A DNA stretch of 5,479 nt from an archaeon CG07_land_8_20_14_0_80_38_8. Its GTDB lineage: Archaea > Nanobdellota > Nanobdellia > Tiddalikarchaeales > Tiddalikarchaeaceae. The notes below the pieces were generated by a model. The model searched no databases. It had not been told where the DNA came from and saw only the letters and a program-made list of their open reading frames with translations. Each line of letters opens with the position of its first letter. The stretch's first letter is position 1. The stretch covers positions 1-5,479 of the forward strand of contig PEWF01000044.1 in the NCBI GenBank assembly GCA_002779595.1. The letters run 5' to 3'. Made by a program: the position numbers and the translations under genes. Shown piece by piece: positions 1 to 4,878 of the stretch.

Positions 1-423
1 ATTGCAAAAAAGTTAAGCCCTGAAAGCAAAATTCACTACTTCAACCACAAAAAAGTCCTACAAAATATAAAAAATAAGTGCGACAATAAATACACATGCG
101 TATTGTGCAAGCGCGCAATGTACTGCGAAGCGGAAAAATTGTGCAAAAAATTAAACGCTGACTTTATAATCACTGGCGAGAATCTCGGGCAAGTCGCAAG
201 CCAGACTCTGCCAAACCTGAAAGTTCTGGACGAAGCAGTGAATACGCCGATTATCCGGCCGCTCATAGGACTGAACAAGGAAGAAATAATAAACATTGCC
301 AAGCAAATAGGCACTTACGAATTAAGCATTAAAAATGCAGGCATTTGCCCGTTCGTGCCAAGAAAACCCTCAACAAGCGCAAGAATAATAAGAATTAAGG
401 AAGAAGAAAGCAGGATTATTTAG
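1..423 (+). CDS. thiI: ThiI-like tRNA 4-thiouridine sulfurtransferase, C-terminal part (5' truncated)
   Basis: The reading frame is open from the first base, so the start lies outside the window; 140 residues are visible. They match the end of the PP-loop ATPase domain of ThiI, which adenylates U8 of tRNA and puts sulfur on it to make 4-thiouridine (in some organisms it also serves thiamine synthesis). The signature is GENLGQVASQT at visible residues 59-69, followed by TPIIRPLIGLNKEEI and the end motif CPFVPRKPST. A CVLC pair (C33, C36) and C116 are present; archaeal ThiI proteins are known to depend on a CXXC pair and to bind an Fe-S cluster. No rhodanese domain follows, unlike E. coli ThiI; the protein ends about 20 residues after CPFVP. 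The N-terminal ferredoxin-like and THUMP domains would lie upstream and cannot be checked. The stop at 421-423 overlaps the convergent lipoprotein gene by 8 bases. Family assignment is firm; the substrate role is inferred. Confidence 0.88.
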   Translation: MAKKLSPESKIHYFNHKKVLQNIKNKCDNKYTCVLCKRAMYCEAEKLCKKLNADFIITGENLGQVASQTLPNLKVLDEAVNTPIIRPLIGLNKEEIINIAKQIGTYELSIKNAGICPFVPRKPSTSARIIRIKEEESRII

Positions 424-796
424 GCGTGAGTGTCAGATTAACAGCAGTGAAATCAGATTCTATACTCACAGGAGTCCTGTAAGAACTGAACTCGTAAATG
501 CTTGAGGGGAAAGTTTCCTCGCTGAAACTGTTAAAACCGATTAATACATCACCCAAAGGCATGTTAAACAATGCAATTCCGTCAGCACCAGTTGTTGCAT
601 AAGCCTGCGGCGCACTATTTGCATTGTCAGCGCTCCACACATCCACTTCCACGCCGCTGATAGGCGAGCCGCCAGAACTTAATACTATAACCTGCAGGGT
701 ATTATTGCTCTGCAATTGCTCACTGCCAGTATTATCTGATGTGCACCCGCAAATAAGGGGAACCAGAAAAGCCAGCAATAAAAAAACGCGCTTCAT
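416..796 (-). CDS. Small lipoprotein with carboxypeptidase-regulatory/transthyretin-like beta-sandwich domain
   Basis: This is a 126-residue protein. The start chosen is the ATG at 796, four bases after the TAG stop of the PurF-like gene; a TTG at 808 would only add four residues in front of the signal peptide. Residues 2-3 are KR, followed by a hydrophobic stretch and a lipobox-like I-C-G-C with C18 as the probable lipidated residue, so it should be exported and anchored to the outer face of the membrane. After a Ser/Asn-rich linker (19-33), residues 34-126 show the pattern GSPISGVEVDVW (43-54), TTGADGIALF (68-77), then MPLGD. This is typical of CarboxypepD_reg/transthyretin-like beta-sandwich domains, often found on surface proteins as an adhesion or structural module. 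No Shine-Dalgarno is seen, so translation is probably coupled to the upstream gene. The fold is a confident guess; the ligand or role is unknown. The 3' end overlaps the thiI stop region. Confidence 0.78.
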   Translation of the reverse strand: MKRVFLLLAFLVPLICGCTSDNTGSEQLQSNNTLQVIVLSSGGSPISGVEVDVWSADNANSAPQAYATTGADGIALFNMPLGDVLIGFNSFSEETFPSSIYEFSSYRTPVSIESDFTAVNLTLTPK

Positions 797-800
797 AGCA

Positions 801-2519
801 CTAACCAATAATTCCCTCAGTAATTAAATAGTTTTTTTCATAAGCATCCTTCTGCACACCCACTTCATCCATCCTGCTTCCGTCAAAGCAATGAGTGCAG
901 TATTCGCCTTTCTTATTCAAGAAACTGTCAGCAGTTCTTATTGAATCTTCCAGTTTATTATAAACAACTTTAATATTCTTTTTAGTAATTAATGAGATTA
1001 AATCAGGAGCTTCTTTCTCAATAATTTCCCTAACTCTTATTATTATTTCTTCATTTATTTCTTCAACAGTTCTTCCGTGGGCTATTAACCTTTCCCCCTC
1101 TTTAATATCAACACCCCAGAAACACCCATTTATTATTGGAGGAGATGTGCTGTAAGATTTCACTATTTCCGCGCCGTTAAGGAAAGCTTCTGATATTACT
1201 TTAACAGTAGTTCTTCCATTAACAATACTGTCATCAACCAATATATGAGTTTTAGGCACTAAACTGCTCAAATGATTGAAAAAATTACTGACTTTCCCCA
1301 AGAAGCCCTTCTTGCTCTTATAATTTTTCGGGCTGAAAACCGAAGGAATAAATTCATATTTATCTTCTGATCTTGAATCTCTTAGTTCATCAGTGGGCTG
1401 GATAAAAGTCCTTTCATTAAAAGTGGACTTGTAATAATCACTTATTACTATACCTTCCCTCAACTTATAGCCCCTGTAATCAGCGAAACCTGCTGCCCCA
1501 CTGTTGCCACTCATAGGAACAGGAACAACGTAAATTTTGCCCATTAATTTTAAAATCCAGCTTTTCAATCTTCCGTAGGGTCTTGGTAATGTTTTGGCAT
1601 TCCTGCCCCTCCAAGTCTGCGTGTCAGCACCGAAACAAGTATTTCCTGGTTTTGAAAAATAATACCATTCAAACAAGCACTTCTTTAACTTTGTCTTCCT
1701 GACAACATTGCTCGTTTCTTCCGTTCCGGAACCAACAGTATCGCAATCAATTATTCTGCCATTCTCCACTAATATTATTTCACCAGCATAAACCTGCCTG
1801 CAGCCATTTTCATAATTGTAAATTTTCTCGCCGCGTTCATTATACTTCTTGCTCATTCTATTGCTATGATACCTCTTGTCAAAATTCCCGAACAACTGCG
1901 TTTCAGAAGAGAATAAAGTATAATTATCATTAATCATCATTTCCAAAGGCTTTGTGCCTTCCTTTCCCCTTGCCGCTATTGTCTGATTGCCGTGCATAAA
2001 AATTATTGAAAACGCACCGCTCACTTTCGTCAAAGTTTTATTAACTGCTTTCAGAAAACTCAAACCCTTTCTTATCTGGTAATTAACGTAAGCAGTTAAA
2101 TGAGCAGTATCATTGCTCGACTTGAATTCGTATCCTTTTTTCTCCAATTTTTTCTTAATATAACCAGTATTTGCTTCACCATTATACAGGCAGATAACAG
2201 TTTCCTCAGCATTAAGCACTGCTTCCAAATCAACAACGTTTTCCTTACTGCTTATTACTGCAGGAGTATAATTAGATTCTTTATTAACGCCCTGCGTGGA
2301 ATACCTTGTGCTTATGCCAACTTCATTGCCCAAACATTTATCTTCAAAATTCCCAGGCTTCCCATTGCTCTTTTTGACAAATATTTCCCCGTTAGTCCTT
2401 GAAGTTACCCCCCAATTCTCGCTGCCTCTGTGTTTTAATCCGTAAATAATCTTCTGCAAATCCTTTCCAGTAATAAGTAATTCAGGATTTTTAACAGCAG
2501 CATAAAAAATTCCGCACAT
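801..2519 (-). CDS. Divergent PurF-like amidophosphoribosyltransferase (Ntn glutaminase + Fe-S type PRTase)
   Basis: This 572-residue protein resembles PurF, which uses glutamine and PRPP to make phosphoribosylamine, the first step of purine synthesis. I start it at the ATG at 2519 (not the TTG one codon earlier) so that it reads MCGIF, exposing Cys2 as the N-terminal nucleophile after Met removal. The class II glutaminase parts are intact: LKHRG (28-32), TRYSTQG with R72, YNGEAN with N113-G114, and SSNDT with D137. The PRTase half shows CLFEWYYF (281-288), VPVPMSG (332-338), RTFIQP (370-375), the PRPP loop VDDSIVNGRTT (428-438), SPPI (459-462) and LIAHGRTVEEI (478-488). C281, C466, C541 and C544 match the four [4Fe-4S] ligands of B. 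subtilis-type PurF. Oddities: it is about 100 residues longer than usual, with extra segments near 214-240, 386-423 and 489-510; PVPDSG has become PVPMSG; and the NRYVGRTF flexible loop is replaced. No other purine gene is nearby, so catalysis on PRPP is likely but the true product is uncertain. Confidence 0.88.
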   Translation of the reverse strand: MCGIFYAAVKNPELLITGKDLQKIIYGLKHRGSENWGVTSRTNGEIFVKKSNGKPGNFEDKCLGNEVGISTRYSTQGVNKESNYTPAVISSKENVVDLEAVLNAEETVICLYNGEANTGYIKKKLEKKGYEFKSSNDTAHLTAYVNYQIRKGLSFLKAVNKTLTKVSGAFSIIFMHGNQTIAARGKEGTKPLEMMINDNYTLFSSETQLFGNFDKRYHSNRMSKKYNERGEKIYNYENGCRQVYAGEIILVENGRIIDCDTVGSGTEETSNVVRKTKLKKCLFEWYYFSKPGNTCFGADTQTWRGRNAKTLPRPYGRLKSWILKLMGKIYVVPVPMSGNSGAAGFADYRGYKLREGIVISDYYKSTFNERTFIQPTDELRDSRSEDKYEFIPSVFSPKNYKSKKGFLGKVSNFFNHLSSLVPKTHILVDDSIVNGRTTVKVISEAFLNGAEIVKSYSTSPPIINGCFWGVDIKEGERLIAHGRTVEEINEEIIIRVREIIEKEAPDLISLITKKNIKVVYNKLEDSIRTADSFLNKKGEYCTHCFDGSRMDEVGVQKDAYEKNYLITEGIIG

Positions 2520-2531
2520 CAACTGATGATA

Positions 2532-2547
2532 TTAAAACGCGTTTTAA
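2532..2547. promoter_or_regulatory. Perfect 16-bp palindrome, candidate operator of the PurF-like gene
   Basis: The sequence TTAAAACGCGTTTTAA is its own reverse complement over all 16 bases. It overlaps the downstream half of the probable TATA box and ends 13 bp upstream of the ATG at 2519. A dimeric regulator bound here would block TBP/TFB or RNA polymerase, so repression is the natural guess. The regulator is not in the window and is unknown. Confidence 0.5.
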
Positions 2548-2556
2548 AAAACTTCT
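2542..2556 (-). promoter_or_regulatory. Archaeal BRE/TATA promoter of the PurF-like gene
   Basis: On the minus strand a purine-rich GAAG is followed by TTTTTTAAAA (2551-2542), whose centre lies about 27 bp before the ATG at 2519. This is the usual archaeal TATA-to-start distance, so the transcript should be leaderless; no ribosome binding site is seen. The placement supports the 2519 start and shows the gene is expressed independently of the toxin operon upstream. Confidence 0.6.
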
Positions 2557-2575
2557 TCACCACTAAAGAAGGAAG

Positions 2576-2582
2576 AAAAAAA
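2576..2582 (-). terminator. T-run terminator after the toxin-antitoxin operon
   Basis: Seven consecutive T on the minus strand begin five bases after the toxin stop codon. Archaeal RNA polymerase stops at such runs without a hairpin, and a separate promoter for the next gene follows. Confidence 0.5.
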
Positions 2583-2587
2583 TAAGG

Positions 2588-2839
2588 TTATTTTTTATAA
2601 ACATTTTTTCTGTGCCCAAGCATTAAAATAATTATCATCATTTTTTCTTTCTGAATATCCAGTATTATCCTGTAATTTCCAACTCTTAGCCTGTAATACG
2701 GCATTCCTGTGAGTCTTTTTACAAATTTTCCAGGGCGGATTCTTATTCTTTCAATAACTGCAATTATTCTTTTCTGCATATTGTTTTCTAATTTTTCTAA
2801 CTGCTCTTTTGCAGTTTTTGTAAAAATTATTTCATACAT
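2588..2839 (-). CDS. relE: RelE/ParE-family toxin (mRNA interferase-like)
   Basis: This 83-residue basic protein has the RelE/ParE toxin layout: beta strand MYEIIFT, a helical hairpin (about 8-33), then a sheet YYRLRVGNYRIIL (48-60) and a closing IILMLGHRKNVY (70-81). RelE toxins cut mRNA in the ribosomal A site. R52, R57, R77 and Y81 sit where RelE proteins carry basic and aromatic active-site residues, so nuclease activity is plausible. The length is normal for an archaeal RelE. The gene overlaps the antitoxin by 8 bases (2832-2839), with the antitoxin translated first, the standard arrangement. Whether it is an active RNase rather than a ParE-like gyrase poison cannot be settled from sequence alone, but the GHR..VY end fits archaeal RelE better. 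Confidence 0.88.
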   Translation of the reverse strand: MYEIIFTKTAKEQLEKLENNMQKRIIAVIERIRIRPGKFVKRLTGMPYYRLRVGNYRIILDIQKEKMMIIILMLGHRKNVYKK

Positions 2840-3056
2840 TGAGTTTTAACTCCTTCTTAACCTTGCTCAGGGAATAAACTCTTCCTTTCTTCACGTCTTC
2901 TTCCGCTTTATTAATCATTTTTTTTGCTTCTTCTGATAATTCTTCAGAATCTTCAATCAAGTCACGAATAACATCTTCATAACTTTCATTATCAGAGATT
3001 TTCCTCGCTTTCAATTTGCCCTGCAGTTCTTCACTTATCTGAATAGTCGTTACCAT
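2832..3056 (-). CDS. Antitoxin of the RelE-type pair (ribbon-helix-helix/VapB-RelB-like)
   Basis: This is a 74-residue acidic protein just upstream of and overlapping the RelE-like gene. The N-terminal strand TTIQISEEL with helices around ESYEDVIRDLIE (24-35) fits a small DNA-binding antitoxin of ribbon-helix-helix type. The charged C-terminal half, ending GRVYSLSKVKKELKL (58-72), is the expected toxin-wrapping segment and is a pattern common in archaeal antitoxins. It should neutralise the toxin by binding and repress its own operon. The ATG at 3056 has no Shine-Dalgarno but lies about 27 bp from a TATA-like element, so the transcript is probably leaderless. The pairing is firm; the exact antitoxin subfamily is a guess. 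Confidence 0.82.
   Translation of the reverse strand: MVTTIQISEELQGKLKARKISDNESYEDVIRDLIEDSEELSEEAKKMINKAEEDVKKGRVYSLSKVKKELKLNV
2850..2855 (-). promoter_or_regulatory. Shine-Dalgarno for the toxin gene
   Basis: AAGGAG on the minus strand lies ten bases before the toxin ATG at 2839, inside the end of the antitoxin gene. As the second gene of the operon, the toxin has a ribosome binding site, while the leaderless first gene has none. Confidence 0.5.
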
Positions 3057-3071
3057 AGCACACTATAGATA

Positions 3072-3090
3072 CTTATATATTAATAAAATT
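3072..3090 (-). promoter_or_regulatory. TATA promoter of the toxin-antitoxin operon
   Basis: The minus strand reads AATTTTATTAATATATAAG. The TTTATTAA part is centred about 27 bp from the ATG at 3056, giving a leaderless mRNA. An imperfect inverted repeat (CCATAG-CACA-CTATAG on the plus strand, 3053-3068) covers the expected start site and could be the antitoxin's own operator, but it is short. Confidence 0.5.
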
Positions 3091-3107
3091 TGTGTTTTTC
3101 CCTCCCT

Positions 3108-3115
3108 AAAAAAAA
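3108..3115 (-). terminator. T-run terminator of tRNA-Cys
   Basis: Eight consecutive T on the minus strand begin four bases after the tRNA discriminator base at 3120. No hairpin is needed in archaea. Confidence 0.6.
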
Positions 3116-3119
3116 GTAG

Positions 3120-3190
3120 AGCCAGGACCCGGAGTTGAACCGGGCTATGTCGGTCTGCAGCCGACCGCATGGCCGCTCTGCCATCCTGGC
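3120..3190 (-). tRNA. tRNA-Cys (anticodon GCA)
   Basis: A 71-nt cloverleaf folds fully. The acceptor stem is GCCAGGA/TCCTGGC with discriminator U73 at 3120; the anticodon stem GTCGG/CCGAC encloses loop CTGCAGA with anticodon GCA (3156-3158); the T arm is CCCGG-TTCAACT-CCGGG. U73 and GCA are the main identity elements for cysteinyl-tRNA formation. There is no intron and no encoded CCA, so CCA must be added by the tRNA nucleotidyltransferase. The variable loop ATAG puts a G at position 48 opposite G15, giving a G15-G48 Levitt pair instead of the usual purine-pyrimidine pair, as known for E. coli tRNA-Cys; position 13-22 also appears as G-A. Confidence 0.97.
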
Positions 3191-3216
3191 AAGTAAAATA
3201 ATATAGTCAATTTTAT

Positions 3217-3232
3217 CTTTTTAAAACTTTAC
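3217..3232 (-). promoter_or_regulatory. BRE/TATA promoter of tRNA-Cys
   Basis: The minus strand carries GTAAAG followed by GTTTTAAAAAG, centred 32 bp before the tRNA 5' end. The predicted start is about five bases upstream of the mature tRNA, leaving a short leader for RNase P. Confidence 0.6.
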
Positions 3233-3243
3233 AAAAGAAACAA

Positions 3244-4209
3244 TTAAGCAGTTGCTGTTATTGGCTGGGGAATTGCTCCAGCAGGAGCAGGCGCTGCTGC
3301 CATGCTTGCAGTTTTTTTCCTTTTCTTTTCTTCTGCTATCATTGCCTGAATAAGATTGGAAGGGATTAATATTTTCTGCCCTTTCTCATTCTTCAACTTC
3401 CATCTTTCAACAATTTTAATATTCCCATTTCCATCTTTGACAATTACTTTCCTATACTTACTCATTACACTCTTAATCTTCCTAAATCCTTCATCGTCTC
3501 CTGGAATAGTCCTGAACAAAACATTCTCAGGCTTGACAATGCTAATATTGCCGCTGTCACTGTAATTTTCAGACATAGGATTGTCAAAGAATTTTAATCT
3601 CAAACTATTATTTTCACCTTCAAAATAATATCTTTTCTTATATTCATTTCTTTCCGGATTCCTGCTGAAATAAGGATTTTCACCATCATCTGATTTAAAT
3701 AATAACCCTATTGAAGCATATTTGTCTAAGATTTCATCCAAATTGTTAAGAATTTTTTCCTTATCCTTAAAATAGTCCCATCCGTTTATAACATCTTTAA
3801 TAGAGTTCTTTCTGAAAATTTCTAAAATGTTTTCATTATCTTTATCTTTTTTATATTCATTCTCCAACCAACTGAATATTCTCATTAATTCATCTTCTTC
3901 CCCTAATCTTAACACTTTTTTTGCTTTCTCGTTAATGTAAGCCCGAGATTCAGCAGTATTTTTATCAAAATAAGTGTTATAAGTTGAAGGGTTCAAGTAC
4001 ACATTATCCAAACCATCCATTTTCACGCTGTCAGCGCTTAACTCGTCCTTGCCTGCTTTCTTCACTTTTGAATAATAAATGCTGTCACCCACTTTCCCGC
4101 CAGTTTTCTTCGCAGCATAAGAGGCAAGCATTGCAATGCCTAATTGGGGCATTATGAATCCTGCGCCAATCATTACACCATTCAAAACATTCTTCCATTT
4201 AGCACTCAT
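3244..4209 (-). CDS. Unrecognised protein with N-terminal membrane segment and Ala/Pro-rich tail
   Basis: I do not recognise this 321-residue protein. The start at the ATG 4209 is chosen because a TATA box centred about 29 bp upstream predicts a transcript beginning within a few bases of it; a TTG at 4260 would lie upstream of that promoter. Residues 8-33 are hydrophobic and glycine-rich (NGVMIGAGF, then LGIAMLASYAA), likely one membrane segment or a hairpin split by P21. The remainder is soluble, rich in Lys, Glu, Asn and aromatic residues, and looks mixed alpha/beta. The last 27 residues form a basic patch (EEKKRKK) followed by a low-complexity Ala/Pro tail. No catalytic motif or cysteine pattern stands out. 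It is followed directly by the tRNA-Cys promoter and preceded by a secreted-protein gene pair. A structural or envelope-associated role is possible but only inferred. Confidence 0.75.
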   Translation of the reverse strand: MSAKWKNVLNGVMIGAGFIMPQLGIAMLASYAAKKTGGKVGDSIYYSKVKKAGKDELSADSVKMDGLDNVYLNPSTYNTYFDKNTAESRAYINEKAKKVLRLGEEDELMRIFSWLENEYKKDKDNENILEIFRKNSIKDVINGWDYFKDKEKILNNLDEILDKYASIGLLFKSDDGENPYFSRNPERNEYKKRYYFEGENNSLRLKFFDNPMSENYSDSGNISIVKPENVLFRTIPGDDEGFRKIKSVMSKYRKVIVKDGNGNIKIVERWKLKNEKGQKILIPSNLIQAMIAEEKKRKKTASMAAAPAPAGAIPQPITATA

Positions 4210-4233
4210 TAGTGATAATATTGGGAAAAATCT

Positions 4234-4248
4234 CTTTAAAAAAGTTTT
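4234..4248 (-). promoter_or_regulatory. TATA promoter of the 321-residue membrane protein gene
   Basis: The minus strand reads AAAACTTTTTTAAAG; the TATA-like TTTTTTAAAG is centred about 29 bp before the ATG at 4209, predicting a leader of at most a few bases. It shows the gene can be transcribed separately from the pair upstream. Confidence 0.5.
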
Positions 4249-4275
4249 TATGGGGTGCAAATAACAAAAACATTC

Positions 4276-4878
4276 CTATTTATTTACCATATAGTAAATA
4301 TATATTAAAATGGATTTTAACGTTTTTATTGCAGGATGAAGGGGTTTTGTCTGATTTTTTTCAGCAATTTCTTCTCTAACTCTTGCCTCTCCCTCTTCGT
4401 TAAACAAATATTCTGTTAATTTTTTAATATTGATTAAGCTCCCATTTGTGATTATTATTTCTTTGCCTTCTAATTTTTTCGCACTTAAGTTGTATGTTTC
4501 TTCTTTTAACTCCTCGCCTTCTTTCTCTGACTCATTATCAGATTCGTCAAATTCTGGAACAGTATAAGCGCAGTTTTGTTTTATTTCAGGCATATTGTAT
4601 GTTCCCGAACAAGTGCCAATATTTGTGCAATTTCTGGTTTGCTCCCCGGATGGAAGGCATTCGCTCCAATTTGTGCAGTTCCATACATATGTGCAGCCCC
4701 CTTCATTTGTTATCCTAGTTGTTCCGCTTTCTGGTTCAGGTTCTGATGGGGGTTCGCTTGCAAAATTACCCATTATAAAGGCATCATCCTGGTAAAAGAA
4801 ACTTGTATCAGCGAAAGCTGAAGGGATTAATAAAAATATAAGCAGGATTATTGTGTATTTCATTTTGTATTTTACCAT
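4276..4878 (-). CDS. Secreted protein with a thrombospondin type-1-like six-cysteine module
   Basis: This 200-residue protein has a signal peptide (residues 1-23, K-rich start, hydrophobic core, probable cut after SAFA). After a short Pro/Glu linker (42-51), residues 62-103 hold six cysteines (C62, C68, C74, C84, C90, C103) with W66, W71 and the pattern WNCTNWSEC...GEQTRNC. This is the thrombospondin-1 layout of stacked Trp/Arg residues and three disulfides, used in extracellular binding. An acidic linker (about 109-128) follows, and the C-terminus ends with a short hydrophobic ILIYIYYMV that is probably too short for a standard membrane span. Seven N-X-S/T sequons suggest glycosylation outside the cell. 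The ATG at 4876-4878 shares its A with the upstream TAA stop (TAATG), so translation is coupled and no ribosome binding site is seen. A second in-frame ATG at 4863 would also leave a usable signal peptide. A weak T-rich stretch follows the stop near 4266-4270. Binding partner unknown. Confidence 0.82.
   Translation of the reverse strand: MVKYKMKYTIILLIFLLIPSAFADTSFFYQDDAFIMGNFASEPPSEPEPESGTTRITNEGGCTYVWNCTNWSECLPSGEQTRNCTNIGTCSGTYNMPEIKQNCAYTVPEFDESDNESEKEGEELKEETYNLSAKKLEGKEIIITNGSLINIKKLTEYLFNEEGEARVREEIAEKNQTKPLHPAIKTLKSILIYIYYMVNK

Noticed and set aside
36..314. Minus-strand open frame opposite thiI
   Set aside because: The plus strand carries diagnostic ThiI motifs in the same stretch.
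624..827. Plus-strand open frame opposite the lipoprotein gene
   Set aside because: It is antisense to a gene with a clear signal peptide and domain pattern, and has no recognisable protein features.
2100..2402. Plus-strand open frame of 100 codons
   Set aside because: It lies opposite the conserved glutaminase half of the PurF-like gene, and its Phe/Ile-rich product is a typical shadow.
2552..2571. CTTCTT...AAGAAG hairpin as a terminator
   Set aside because: The stem is only six weak pairs with an eight-base loop, and on the minus strand the T-run precedes rather than follows it.
3120..3190. tRNA-Cys as an attachment site for an integrated element
   Set aside because: No repeat of the tRNA 3' end and no integrase gene is visible within the window.
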